A program made the translations under genes and the position numbers. From contig CAKSZY010000036.1 in assembly GCA_934526015.1 (NCBI GenBank), positions 1 through 16,935 of the forward strand: a stretch of DNA of 16,935 bases. The letters are read 5' to 3'. This document shows positions 1 through 8,486 of the stretch, in pieces (the stretch's first letter is position 1; each line of letters starts with the position of its first letter). The notes beneath the pieces are model-generated. The model worked only from the letters and a program-made list of their open reading frames with translations. It had not been told where the DNA came from and searched no databases. The DNA is from an uncultured Dokdonella sp. Lineage in GTDB: Bacteria; Pseudomonadota; Gammaproteobacteria; Xanthomonadales; Rhodanobacteraceae.

Positions 1-16
1 AACCTCAGATGCTGGT

Positions 17-210
17 CCCTTCTCCCCGTGGCGACGGGGAGAAGGTGCGGCGGCAGCCGCGGATGAGGGGCGCTTCTGGGCTTCTTCTTCTGCAGCCGCC
101 GATGAAATGGCGCTTGCGCACGGCTGCAACGTCAATCGCATCCGACCTCCCACGGCCCCTCATCCGGTGCTGCCGCACCACCTTCTCCCCGCTGGCGCGG
201 GGCGAAGGGA
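17..210 (-). repeat. Palindromic module copy L1
   Basis: Complete ~194-bp module. The + strand left end is a hairpin (CCCTTCTCCCCGTGGCGACGGGGAGAAGG) split by me as CCCTTCTCCCCG / CGGGGAGAAGG. It is followed by TGCGGCGGCAGCCGCGGATG and AGGGGC. The right end is the inverted counterpart GCCCCTCATCCGGTGCTGCC, then GCACCACCTTCTCCCC and GGGGCGAAGGG. The terminal inverted repeats therefore span about 54 bp. The interior holds a smaller dyad, GCAGCCG/CGGCTGC. Confidence 0.9.
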
Positions 211-266
211 CAGGCATGTGCTGTCGCAAGAACGCAAGCTGCATTTCAGTGAAAACGCATGCTGGT

Positions 267-459
267 CCCTTCTCCCCGTGCGACGGGGAGAAGGTGCGGC
301 GGCAGCCGCGGATGAGGGGCGCTTTTGGGCTTCTTCTTCTGCAGCCGCCGATGAAATGGCGCTTGCGCACGGCTGCAACGTCAATCGCATCCGACCTCCC
401 ACGGCCCCTCATCCGGTGCTGCCGCACCACCTTCTCCCCGCTGGCGCGGGGCGAAGGGA
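267..459 (-). repeat. Palindromic module copy L2
   Basis: Nearly identical to the copy at 17-210. Differences include a missing G in the left hairpin loop and TTTTGGG for TTCTGGG just inside the left arm. Same orientation. Confidence 0.9.
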
Positions 460-515
460 CAGGCATGTGCTGTCGCAAGAACGCAAGCTGCATTTCAGTG
501 AAAACGCATGCTGGT

Positions 516-583
516 CCCTTCTCCCCGTGGCGACGGGGAGAAGGTGCGGCGGCAGCCGCGGATGAGGGGCGCTTTCGGGCTTC
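516..583 (-). repeat. Partial palindromic module copy L3
   Basis: Only the first ~68 bp of the module remain: the left hairpin, the GCGGCGGCAGCCGCGGATGA arm, and GGGGCGCTTTCGGGCTTC. Beyond 583 the sequence is unrelated to the module, so this copy is truncated or recombined. Confidence 0.85.
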
Positions 584-765
584 AGGGACGGCCACGGCGC
601 ATGCGCGATCGGCCCGGCGCGGCTGCGTCGGCGTGCCGCGAACGTGGTCGCGGGCGGCCCTGATAGACTGCACGCCGCCCTACGCCAAGTCCGCGCCGCA
701 CCGATGCCGATTTCCCCACGCATCGATCGATCGCCGTGCCGATCCCCGCATCGGCGTCGCCGCTG
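584..765 (+). other. Leader region of the DedA gene
   Basis: No gene is supported here. The only promoter-like feature is CCTGATAGACTGCACG near 659-674, whose TAGACT matches a sigma70 -10 box at four of six positions. No convincing -35 box lies 16-18 bp upstream, so I do not call a promoter. There is no clear ribosome binding site before either candidate start of the next gene. Confidence 0.3.
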
Positions 766-1419
766 ATGGATCTGCTCGACACCCTGATCCGCTTCTTCAC
801 CGAGAACGGCTACGTGGCCGTGTTCGTCGTGCTGATGATCTGCGGTTTCGGCGTGCCGATTCCGGAGGACATCACCCTCGTCGCCGGTGGCGTGATCGCC
901 GGACTCGGCTACGCCAACGTGCATGTCATGTTCGCGGTCGGCCTGTTCGGCGTGCTGGCCGGCGATTCCCTCATGTTCATGGTCGGGCGCGTGTTCGGCA
1001 CGCGCGCGCTGCGCCTGCGCTGGGTGGCCTACCTGCTGACCCCGCGCCGCTATGCGCGCGTGCAGGCCAAGTTCTCCCGCCATGGCACGCGCCTGATGTT
1101 CGTCGCGCGTTTCCTGCCCGGCCTGCGCTCGCCGATCTACCTCACCGCCGGAATGACCCGGCGCATCCCCTTCCTCAAGTTCATCCTGCTCGACGGCCTC
1201 GCCGCCCTGATCAGCGTGCCGTTGTGGGTCTATCTCGGCTACTACGGCGCGCAGAACCACGAGTGGCTGCTGACCTGGCTCGGCCGCGGCAAGGTCGTCG
1301 TGTTCGCCGTGCTGGCGCTCGTCGCGATCATCGTCATCAGCTACTACTGGCGGCGCATCTCGCGGCGCCGCAGCCTGCTGCGCCTGCGCGCCTCGCGTCG
1401 CCAGCCACGCGACGGCTGA
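766..1419 (+). CDS. DedA-family inner-membrane protein
   Basis: Predicted DedA/SNARE-associated-family integral membrane protein, 217 aa from ATG 766. The family is known for polytopic inner-membrane proteins tied to undecaprenyl-phosphate or phospholipid transport, membrane-potential maintenance and envelope stress. The substrate of this member cannot be read from sequence. Visible hallmarks are the amphipathic entry segment FGVPIPEDITLVAGG (about 28-42) with its acidic residue, GDSLMFMVGR (66-75), and the family motif FVARFLPGLR (112-121), whose arginine is functionally important in homologues. A final hydrophobic helix (VVVFAVLALVAIIVISYYW) precedes an Arg-rich cytoplasmic tail. The length is normal for the family. 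An in-frame GTG at 736 would add ten residues. Neither start has a good Shine-Dalgarno, and I prefer the ATG because the hydrophobic region follows it directly. It appears to be a single-gene unit. Confidence 0.9.
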   Translation: MDLLDTLIRFFTENGYVAVFVVLMICGFGVPIPEDITLVAGGVIAGLGYANVHVMFAVGLFGVLAGDSLMFMVGRVFGTRALRLRWVAYLLTPRRYARVQAKFSRHGTRLMFVARFLPGLRSPIYLTAGMTRRIPFLKFILLDGLAALISVPLWVYLGYYGAQNHEWLLTWLGRGKVVVFAVLALVAIIVISYYWRRISRRRSLLRLRASRRQPRDG

Positions 1420-1577
1420 CACCCCCGCGTCCCCCGTCGACGCGATCATCCGTGGTCGAAGCGTGACCGGTTGCCCTGATCGGGCCGGCACATGCACGCA
1501 CAGTGCGTGGCACGGCGGCGCCGCCGCGGGCAACGGACGGATGCGCAATGACTGCGATCAGATGGGGAAAAGGGTCG
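1420..1577 (+). other. Intergenic gap with a short perfect dyad
   Basis: No gene is supported in this 158-bp gap. It holds CACGCAC-A-GTGCGTG, a perfect 7-bp inverted repeat at 1495-1509, and the GC palindrome CGGCGGCGCCGCCG at 1513-1526. Either could be an operator or part of the leader of the following gene. Neither is followed by a T-run, so they do not look like a terminator for the DedA gene. Confidence 0.3.
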
Positions 1578-3758
1578 ATGAAGCTCGCTCGAGGACTGGC
1601 GCTGGCCGGCGCCTGCATGTCGATGATGATTGCCGCGAAGGCGTCGGCGGCGCCGCCCGCGCAGGCCGCGGTGCTGGCGAACCCGGTCCTGTTCGTCACC
1701 CAGTTCCCGATCAGCGAGGACTTCGCCTCGATCGGCTCGGTGTTCGCCAACCACTCCGGAGCGATGGCCTCGGCCGGGCGTGGCGGTGATCTCTGGATCC
1801 GCTATGCCGATGGCAGCCTGCGCAACCTGACCCAGGAAGCCGGTTACGGAATGAGTGGCCTGCAGGGCGCCGATGCGATCGCCGTGCGCGACCCGGCCGT
1901 GCACTGGAGCGGCACACGGGCGGTCTTCAGCATGGTCATCGGTGCGCCGAACCAGTACCAGTGGAACGCCTACTACTGGCAGCTTTACGAGATCACCGGT
2001 TTCGGCCAGGGCCAGACGGTCACGATCACGAAGGTCGCCAACCAGCCGGCCGACACCAACAACGTGCAACCGGCCTACCTCTCCAACGGCGATCTCGTCT
2101 TCGTCAGCGACCGCACGCGCAACGGCGCCCGCCACCTCTATCCGCAGCACGACGAATACGAATCGACGCCGACCCCGACCGGCCTGTGGAAACTCGTGCC
2201 GGCGACCGGCGCGCTGACCCTGCTGCAGCACTCGCCGTCGGGCTCGTTCACCCCGCTGGTCGACCGTTACGGGCGCATCGTGTTCACCCGCTGGGACCAC
2301 CTGCAGCGCGACCAGCAGGCCGACGCCGTCGACAGCGACAACTTCAACTGGGCCTCGGAAGCGGCCGATGCGCCGCGTCTGGCGAGCACGGCCGAGGTCT
2401 TCCCCGAGCCGCGCTACGACACCGCAGCCGCGTTCGGACATCGCATGAACCTGTTCCTGCCGTGGATGCTCAACCAGGACGGCAGCGGCGAGGAAACCCT
2501 CAACCACATCGGTCGCCACGAACTGACCGGCTACTTCAACCGCAGCCTGCGCAACGATCCGGCGCTGGTCGATTTCAATCCCGGCGCGCGGCCGAACCCG
2601 AACGTCACCGAGAACTGGCTGCAGATGGCCGAGGATCCCGGCGTGCCGGGCCGCTACCTGGCGATCGACGCGCCGGAGTTCGACACCCACGCCTCGGGAC
2701 AGATCGTTGCCATGACCGCACCGCCGGAGCGCAACGCCGACATCATCACCGTCGAGTACCTCACCCCGCGCAGCACGCGCGGTGTCTACACCGGCACGCC
2801 ACCGGCCGATTTCAGCGGTCACTACCGCAACGCGATCGTGCTCGCCGACGGCCAGGTCATCGCCGCGCGCAGCGCCGATCCGCGTTCGGCCGGCAATGAC
2901 GGCACGCGCGCCAACCCGATCCCGCGCTACCGGTTCCGCCTGCATGCATTGACGATGTCGGGCGGCGTGCTGGTGCCGGCCGCCGGCGGCGAGCTGACCG
3001 GCGGCATCAGCAAGACGATTTCCTACTGGGACCCCGACGTGCGGGTGAACTACAGTGGTCCGCTGTGGGAGTTGTCACCGGTGGAGGTGCGTGCGCGCAA
3101 CGTGCCGCCGACCCCGACCCAGCCGCTCGAGGCGCCGGAGGCCGCGGCCTTCGCCGAGGCCGGCGTGGCCACGGCCGATTTCCGCGATTTCCTTGCCCGC
3201 AACGACCTCGCCGCGCTGGTCGTGCGCGACGCCACCACGCGCGACGACGCCGACCGCCAGCAACCGTTCAACCTGCGCGTGCCGGGCGGCGTGCAGCACG
3301 TCGGCAGCGTCGGCCCCGTCCACGACATCGCCTGGATGCAGTTCCTGCAGGCCGACCAGATCCGCGGCATCGGCGGCATCGACACGCCGACCGCAGGCCG
3401 GCGCGCACTCGCCCAACCGCTGCACGACGCCGCCGCGTTGCGCTTCATGCCGTCTGCGGCCGGAGCGCCGGACGGTGCCGTGCGCATCGCCGAAGACGGC
3501 TCGGCCGCCGTCCTCGTGCCGGCCCGTCGCGCGATGGCCTGGCAGAGCACGGCCGCCGACGGTACGCCGGTCGTGCGCGAGCGCTACTGGATCTCGGCGC
3601 AGCCCGGCGACATCCGCGCCTGCGACGGCTGCCACGGTGTCAACCAGGCGAGCCAGTCCGGCGGCGGACCCGCGCAGAACCGCCCGCTCGCGCTGCGCGA
3701 CCTGCTCGTGCATTGGCGCGACCACGTCGACCGCCTGTTCGGCAACGGCTTCCAGTAA
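1578..3758 (+). CDS. Secreted monohaem protein with hydrazine synthase alpha-subunit-like fold
   Basis: 726 aa. ATG 1578 has a purine-rich ribosome binding site (GGGGAAAAGGG) 3-13 bp upstream and is preferred over the upstream GTG 1503. A signal peptide spans about residues 1-24 with cleavage after AKASA, so the protein is periplasmic or exported. The N-terminal half has TolB/beta-propeller-like strand patterns (DLWIRYADGSLRNLT, LSNGDLVFVSDRTRNG, DRYGRIVFTRWDHLQ). The layout then resembles the HZS-alpha family described from anammox hydrazine synthase. A single c-type haem motif, CDGCH, sits at residues 682-686, and CGV-type surroundings lead to a conserved-looking tail (LALRDLLVHWRDHV). The only other cysteine is in the signal peptide, so a second covalent haem is absent. 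Hydrazine synthesis is therefore not implied; an electron-transfer or other redox role is an inference. No partner genes are adjacent. The family assignment is from memory of the fold pattern; the exported cytochrome-like nature is read directly. Confidence 0.75.
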   Translation: MKLARGLALAGACMSMMIAAKASAAPPAQAAVLANPVLFVTQFPISEDFASIGSVFANHSGAMASAGRGGDLWIRYADGSLRNLTQEAGYGMSGLQGADAIAVRDPAVHWSGTRAVFSMVIGAPNQYQWNAYYWQLYEITGFGQGQTVTITKVANQPADTNNVQPAYLSNGDLVFVSDRTRNGARHLYPQHDEYESTPTPTGLWKLVPATGALTLLQHSPSGSFTPLVDRYGRIVFTRWDHLQRDQQADAVDSDNFNWASEAADAPRLASTAEVFPEPRYDTAAAFGHRMNLFLPWMLNQDGSGEETLNHIGRHELTGYFNRSLRNDPALVDFNPGARPNPNVTENWLQMAEDPGVPGRYLAIDAPEFDTHASGQIVAMTAPPERNADIITVEYLTPRSTRGVYTGTPPADFSGHYRNAIVLADGQVIAARSADPRSAGNDGTRANPIPRYRFRLHALTMSGGVLVPAAGGELTGGISKTISYWDPDVRVNYSGPLWELSPVEVRARNVPPTPTQPLEAPEAAAFAEAGVATADFRDFLARNDLAALVVRDATTRDDADRQQPFNLRVPGGVQHVGSVGPVHDIAWMQFLQADQIRGIGGIDTPTAGRRALAQPLHDAAALRFMPSAAGAPDGAVRIAEDGSAAVLVPARRAMAWQSTAADGTPVVRERYWISAQPGDIRACDGCHGVNQASQSGGGPAQNRPLALRDLLVHWRDHVDRLFGNGFQ

Positions 3759-3777
3759 CGCGGAATCGCCCTGCGGT

Positions 3778-3813
3778 GGCCGTTCGCGGGCGCGCGGCCT
3801 TGCGGTGAACGGC
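3778..3813. terminator. Possible bidirectional structure between convergent genes
   Basis: The 64-bp gap between two convergent genes contains GCCGTTC (3779-3785) and GAACGGC (3807-3813). An alternative pairing is GGCCG (3778-3782) with CGGCC (3795-3799). The position suits a shared terminator, but the loop is long and there is no T-run on either side. Confidence 0.25.
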
Positions 3814-3822
3814 GGGGCAGGG

Positions 3823-4803
3823 TCAGGCAGATCCGAAACGGGCGTCCACTTCGGCGCGGGTCGGCATCGCGATCGAGGCGCCGATCTTTTCGGTGCTGAG
3901 CGCGGCGACGCGGTTGGCGTGGCGGATGGCGTGGCGGAACGGAGCGTCGGGGTCACTCGCGAGGGCGGCGGCGAGCGCACCGTTGAAGGCATCGCCGGCA
4001 CCGACCGTGTCGATCGCCTTCACCCGCTCGGCGGCCACGCGGTAGCAGGCGGCCTCGTCGCCACGCAGGTCCTCGCCATGCGACACGAAGCAGCCGGCGA
4101 CGCCGAGCGTCACCACCACGGTCGGCACGCCGAGCTTGCGGCACAGCGCGTGCAGCCGGGCCTGGTCGAGCAGGCCGAGGTCGTCGGCCTTGATGCGTTC
4201 GCCGACGAGGCGATCGAGCAGCTGCACGAACTCGTGTTCGTTCGGCGTGATGAGGTCGCAGGCCTCGAGCAGCGCGGCATCGACGTCGCGGTGCACCGGC
4301 GCCGGGTTGAGCAGGCGGAGCAGGCCGTGGCTGCGGCCGAGCGCCAGCGCACCCCGCACGGCGGCGATGTCGCTTTCGAGCTGGCACAGCAGCACGCGGG
4401 CCTGGTCGAAGGCGTCGGCTTGCGCGGCGATGAAGCCCTGGTCGAGCTCGAGGTTGGCGGCGAGATGGACGAGGATGCGGTTCGCCCCGCGCGGATCCAC
4501 GGCGATGCTGGCGGCGGCGGTCGGTGTCGACGTGCTCGTGTACCAGCGCGCGTCGAGTGCCTCGCGGGCGGCGAAATCGCGCGCGAACACGCCGAGGTGG
4601 TCTTCGCCGATGGCGCCGACGAAGGCGACTCCGGCACCCTGGCGGCGGCAGGCCACGGCCTGGTTGAAACCCTTGCCGCCGGGACCGGTGGCGAAACCCG
4701 TCGCGGCGAGCGTCTCGCCGGTTTCCGGAAAGCGCTCGGTGAGCCAGACATGGTCCTGCACGTAGCTGCCGACGACGACGACGTCGATACGATTCGATGG
4801 CAT
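3823..4803 (-). CDS. PfkB-family sugar kinase, ribokinase-like
   Basis: 326 aa. It likely phosphorylates the primary hydroxyl of a sugar such as ribose, using ATP, in the cytoplasm. The N-terminal motif GPGGKGFNQAV (40-50) is PfkB signature 1. The sugar-binding region includes NPAP (166-169) and NEHE (188-191). DTVGAGDAFNGAL (265-277) is signature 2, with Asp271 as the expected catalytic base and GAGD forming the anion hole. The length is close to typical ribokinases (about 300-320 aa). No ribose transporter, rbsD or repressor gene is adjacent, so the true substrate (ribose, adenosine, fructose or another) is unproven. The start ATG fits the family (IDVVVVGSYVQD soon after), but its ribosome binding site is weak. 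It converges with the haem-protein gene and is divergent from the protease gene. Confidence 0.9.
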   Translation of the reverse strand: MPSNRIDVVVVGSYVQDHVWLTERFPETGETLAATGFATGPGGKGFNQAVACRRQGAGVAFVGAIGEDHLGVFARDFAAREALDARWYTSTSTPTAAASIAVDPRGANRILVHLAANLELDQGFIAAQADAFDQARVLLCQLESDIAAVRGALALGRSHGLLRLLNPAPVHRDVDAALLEACDLITPNEHEFVQLLDRLVGERIKADDLGLLDQARLHALCRKLGVPTVVVTLGVAGCFVSHGEDLRGDEAACYRVAAERVKAIDTVGAGDAFNGALAAALASDPDAPFRHAIRHANRVAALSTEKIGASIAMPTRAEVDARFGSA

Positions 4804-4840
4804 GGCGGAGATCTGCGGTCCGGTTCCCTCTGGGCTGCGG

Positions 4841-4849
4841 ATCGTAGCA
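4841..4849 (-). promoter_or_regulatory. Candidate extended -10 promoter of the sugar kinase
   Basis: The minus strand reads TGCTACGAT: a TGn extension followed by TACGAT, four of six to the consensus. It lies about 38 bp upstream of the kinase ATG, which would give a leader of roughly 30 nt. No good -35 box is visible, as is tolerated by extended -10 promoters. Confidence 0.4.
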
Positions 4850-4990
4850 GGCGCGCCGGCAGCGACAGCGCGCGCGACCGCGATGCAGACGTCTCGCCCG
4901 GGGCGATCGAGGCCCGCACGACCCCCTGTGCAATGGAGGTGGCGGATGCTAGCGTTCGGCTTCCGCTGCATCCATCTCCCGGGGAGTTCC

Positions 4991-7900
4991 ATGCATCCGT
5001 TCATCCGTCTGCGGGGCCGCACCGCCCTGTTCACCGCGATTGCCTGCGCCTCGCTCGCCGCGCAGGCCGAAACCATCTCGGTCCGCGTCGACGACATCGC
5101 CGCCGTCACGGCCGCCGGCATCACGCCGGTCTACGCATCACGCTACGAGGGTTTCCACTGGCTGCAGCTCGATGCCCAGCAGTACGCCCGGATGCAGGCG
5201 CTCGGGATCAAGGCCAGCGTCGCCGAAGACGCCAACCGCATCCGCTTCGGCCGCGTCGATTTCGATCCGCTCGCCGACGCCGTGCCGGCGGCCGGCTCGG
5301 CGTGGTCGGTGGATGCCAAGCAGTACGGCCTGCGCATCGTCCAGTTCCATGGTCCGACCAAGGCCGAGTGGCTGGCCGATCTCGAGCGCCGCGGCCTGAA
5401 GCCGCTGCAGTACTACCCGCACAATGCGGTGCTGGTGTGGGGCGCGGCCGACGCCGCCGGGAGTGCCGAGGCCGGCAACCACGTCCGCTGGCAGGGCGCT
5501 TTCCTCGATGACTGGAAGATGGACGACGATCTCGTCGCGCGCAGCGGGCGGATCCGCAACGTCGACGTGCACTTCTACAACGACGGCAATGTCGAGGCCG
5601 TCATCGCGGCGCTCGAGGCGGCCGGTGCGACCGTGCTGACGAAGGCGCCGGCGCAACCCGACAAGGCCTTCTACGATGCGTGGATCGAAGTCGACCGTGC
5701 GGCCCTCGCCCGCATCGCGCAGATTCCGCAGGTGCTGTGGTTCGGCTACGCCAGCCCCGAGCCGAAGCTCGACGACGAACTGGCCACGCAGACCCTTGCC
5801 GGCAACTACAACGCCAGCAACGTGCCGCAGGTCGGTTACCTGCCGTGGCTGGCCTCGATCAACTACAACGGCAGCGGTGTCACCTGGGCGGTGATCGACA
5901 CCGGCGTCGATCTCACCCACCCCGATCTCGCTCCGGTCATCGCCGGTGGTTTCTCCTATCCGGGCTGCAGCACGACCGGCGGCAACGACTTCTCCGGCGG
6001 CGGCCACGGCACTCACGTCGCCGGCATCATCGCCGGTCAGGGCGTCGGCAACGGCTCCGGCGCGATCACCGATGCCAACGGTTTCCTCTACGGCCTCGGC
6101 GCGGCACCCGGTGCACGCATCTATTCGTTCTCGACCGTCGATTGTGGCGCGTCGTGGCCGCCGGCCGGCGGCTGGCAGGAACTCAGCAAGCGCGGCCTCG
6201 CCGCCGCCACCCAGGGCGCCAATGCCAGCTGGACCACCGGCGAAGGCAGTGCCCACGGCTACAAGGCCTCCGAACGCACCTTCGACACGATGATCCGCGA
6301 CGGCGACTTCGACACGCCGGCCAGCGAGCCGTACATCTTCGTGTTCTCGGCCGGCAACTCGGGCCCCAACGCGACCACCCTGACCGCACCGAAGGAGGCG
6401 AAGAACCCGATCATCGTCGCCAGCAGCCGCAACCACCGCGCCGGCGCGATCAACACGATCTCGAGCTTCAGCAGCCGCGGCCCGGCCGTCGACGGCCGCA
6501 CCCTGCCGAACATCGCCGCGCCGGGCGAAGCGATCGCCTCGACCCGGCGCGTCGCCGGAGCATCGAGCTGCGGCACCGCGATCGCCGGCACCGCCAACCT
6601 CTATTCGCTGTGCAGCGGCACCAGCATGGCGGCGCCGTCGGTGTCGGGCTCGTCGGCCCTGCTGATCGAGAAATGGCGTACGGCGAACGGCGGCGCCACG
6701 CCGAGCCCGGCCATGGTCAAGGCCCTGCTCGTCAACGGCGCGGTGCCGAGCGACACCGCGCCGATCCCGAACAACACCCAGGGCTGGGGCCGCGTCAACC
6801 TCAGCAACAGCCTCGCCCTCGCCAGCAACGCCCACTACATCGACCAGACCCAACTGCTCAGCGCGACCGGCACCTCGCACGATCTCGTTGTCGGCGTCGT
6901 CAATCCGTCCGAGCCGCTGCGCGTGACCCTGACCTGGACCGATGCGCCCGGCGCGATCAACGCCAACCCGGCGCTGGTCAACAACCTCGATCTCGAAGTC
7001 ATCGACGGCGCCAACACCTACCTCGGCAACGTGTTCAGCAACGGCGCCTCGGTGACCGGCGGCACGGCAGATGCGAAGAACAACGTCGAGAACGTCTACA
7101 TCGCCAATCCCGGCGGCGCGGTGACGATCCGTGTCAAGGGCACGGCGATCGTCGGCGATGGCGTGCCCGGCAATGCCACCCCGCTCGACCAGGACTTCGC
7201 CCTCGTCTGCACGAACTGCGTGCAGCAGCCGACCTACACCCTGGCGGTCGATCCGACGACGGCGGCGATCTGCGCACCCGCCGACGGCAGCTTCGATATC
7301 GACACCGCTTCGGTGCTCGGATACACCGATCCGGTCACCCTCTCGACCACCAACGTGCCGGCCGGGGCGACGGTGGCGTTCAGCGCGAATCCGGTCAGCC
7401 CGGGTGGCAGCAGCACGCTGACCCTCGGCAACACCGCGGCGGTCACGGCGGGCAGCCATGCCTTCCAGGTCAACGCCAGTTCGACCAGCGGTCCGCAGTC
7501 GCGCAACGTCGACGTGCATGTGGCCGGCGCCACCGCCGCGGCACCCGCGCTGGGCACACCCGCCGACAATGCCGGCAACGTCGCCGCCACGCCGACCTTC
7601 ACCTGGGCGGCCGATCCGGCCGCGCAGGACTACACGATCGAGATCGCCAGCGATGCGGCCTTCAGCTCGATCATCGCCACCGCCACGGTCACCACGCCGA
7701 GCTATGCGCTGACCGTGCCGCTGGCGACCAGCACGCGCTACTGGTGGCGTGTACGCGGCAACAACGGATGCGGCACGGGCAGCTTCGGCACTGCCTTCTC
7801 GTTCACCACGATCCCGGCGCCGGGCGATTGCCCGATCGGCGCGTTCGCCAATACCGTGTTCGAGGATTCGATCGAGAGCGGCATGAACGGCTGGACGACG

Positions 7901-8431
7901 AGTTCGCTGGCCGGCACCAACAGCTGGGCGATCTCGACCGCGCAGTCGCTGAGCCCGACCCACTCGTGGTTCGCGCCCAACATCGCCGCCATCAGTGACA
8001 CCGTGCTGGTATCGCCGGCCATCGTCGTTCCGGATGCGGCCTCGGCGCCGCAAACCTTCGAGTTCCACAGTCGCCACACGATGGAAGCCAATGGCACCAC
8101 CGCCTGCTACGACGGTGGCCTGCTGGAAATCTCCGTCGCCGGCGCGGCCTTCGTCCAGGTGCCCGCGGCGCAGCTGCTGACCAACCCGTACACCGGTGCG
8201 ATTTCCTCGAGCTTCAGCAATCCGCTCGGTGGTCGCCAGGCCTGGTGCGGCACCAAGCCGTTCACCCGCACGATCGTCGACCTGACGTCGTACGCCGGCC
8301 AGAGCGTGCAACTGCGCTTCCGCATCGGCACCGATTCCTCGGTCTCCGCCGAGGGCTGGTACATCGACGACGTCAAGGTGAAGGGTTGCGCGTCGTCGGA
8401 CGTGATCTTCGCCGACGGTTTCGACGACTGA
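4991..8431 (+). CDS. Secreted KP-43-like subtilase (S8) with C-terminal accessory domains
   Basis: 1146 aa. ATG 4991 follows GGGGAG, and a Sec signal peptide ends near residue 26 (AAQA-ET). Residues about 27-290 form a long propeptide with YGLRIVQFHGPTKAEW, reminiscent of KP-43-type subtilases. The S8 catalytic domain carries the full triad: Asp303 (AVIDTGVDLTHPD), His339 (GGGHGTHVAG) and Ser545 (CSGTSMAAPS), with oxyanion Asn456 (SAGNSGPN). About 615-741 is a beta-barrel (LRVTLTWTDAPGA, VNNLDLEV) like the KP-43 C-terminal domain. About 742-848 is an Ig-like segment. About 851-943 is a fibronectin III-like domain (TPTFTWAADPAAQDYTIEI, YWWRVRG). About 950-1135 is a jelly-roll/MAM-like module. 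The chain ends VIFADGFDD, a short C-terminal tail I associate with secreted proteins of Xanthomonadales. Expected role: extracellular proteolysis for nutrition or interaction. Confidence 0.93.
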   Translation: MHPFIRLRGRTALFTAIACASLAAQAETISVRVDDIAAVTAAGITPVYASRYEGFHWLQLDAQQYARMQALGIKASVAEDANRIRFGRVDFDPLADAVPAAGSAWSVDAKQYGLRIVQFHGPTKAEWLADLERRGLKPLQYYPHNAVLVWGAADAAGSAEAGNHVRWQGAFLDDWKMDDDLVARSGRIRNVDVHFYNDGNVEAVIAALEAAGATVLTKAPAQPDKAFYDAWIEVDRAALARIAQIPQVLWFGYASPEPKLDDELATQTLAGNYNASNVPQVGYLPWLASINYNGSGVTWAVIDTGVDLTHPDLAPVIAGGFSYPGCSTTGGNDFSGGGHGTHVAGIIAGQGVGNGSGAITDANGFLYGLGAAPGARIYSFSTVDCGASWPPAGGWQELSKRGLAAATQGANASWTTGEGSAHGYKASERTFDTMIRDGDFDTPASEPYIFVFSAGNSGPNATTLTAPKEAKNPIIVASSRNHRAGAINTISSFSSRGPAVDGRTLPNIAAPGEAIASTRRVAGASSCGTAIAGTANLYSLCSGTSMAAPSVSGSSALLIEKWRTANGGATPSPAMVKALLVNGAVPSDTAPIPNNTQGWGRVNLSNSLALASNAHYIDQTQLLSATGTSHDLVVGVVNPSEPLRVTLTWTDAPGAINANPALVNNLDLEVIDGANTYLGNVFSNGASVTGGTADAKNNVENVYIANPGGAVTIRVKGTAIVGDGVPGNATPLDQDFALVCTNCVQQPTYTLAVDPTTAAICAPADGSFDIDTASVLGYTDPVTLSTTNVPAGATVAFSANPVSPGGSSTLTLGNTAAVTAGSHAFQVNASSTSGPQSRNVDVHVAGATAAAPALGTPADNAGNVAATPTFTWAADPAAQDYTIEIASDAAFSSIIATATVTTPSYALTVPLATSTRYWWRVRGNNGCGTGSFGTAFSFTTIPAPGDCPIGAFANTVFEDSIESGMNGWTTSSLAGTNSWAISTAQSLSPTHSWFAPNIAAISDTVLVSPAIVVPDAASAPQTFEFHSRHTMEANGTTACYDGGLLEISVAGAAFVQVPAAQLLTNPYTGAISSSFSNPLGGRQAWCGTKPFTRTIVDLTSYAGQSVQLRFRIGTDSSVSAEGWYIDDVKVKGCASSDVIFADGFDD

Positions 8432-8486
8432 CGGACGGATGGCGTTGCGGCCATACCGCGCGGACACGCGGGGTGGCCGGGGTCCG

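Larger units (their letters stand above)
11..583 (-). repeat. Tandem array of ~250-bp palindromic modules (left repeat cluster)
   Basis: Two complete units and one partial unit stand head to tail. The motif GCTGGTCCCTTCTCCCCGTG begins at 11 and recurs at 261 and 510 (the 261 copy lacks one G), so the periods are 250 and 249 bp. The one-base difference lies in the hairpin loop (GTGGCGAC against GTGCGAC). Each unit is a ~193-bp inverted-repeat module plus a ~56-bp spacer containing CATGTGCTGTCGCAAGAACG. Similarity stops near 583. Units 1 and 2 differ at only a few bases, which points to recent duplication. The array lies on the minus strand relative to the related clusters near 10.5 kb and 16.5 kb. 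Open frames across it are by-products of the high GC content and the repeat. Confidence 0.93.

Noticed and set aside
9..1466. 485-codon plus-strand frame, and minus-strand frames across 5-1548
   Set aside because: They cover the repeat array and then a shifted frame of the DedA gene. Apparent internal protein repeats are just the DNA repeat translated.
3055..5511. 818-codon plus-strand frame
   Set aside because: It spans the end of the haem protein, the antisense of the sugar kinase and the start of the protease in the wrong frame. Real genes with motifs account for the whole interval.
5138..8467. 1109-codon open frame on the minus strand
   Set aside because: It mirrors the subtilase gene, whose full catalytic triad, signal peptide and ribosome binding site are on the plus strand. 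The minus-strand product is Arg/Gly/Ala/Val-rich without motifs, as expected from GC-rich antisense frames.
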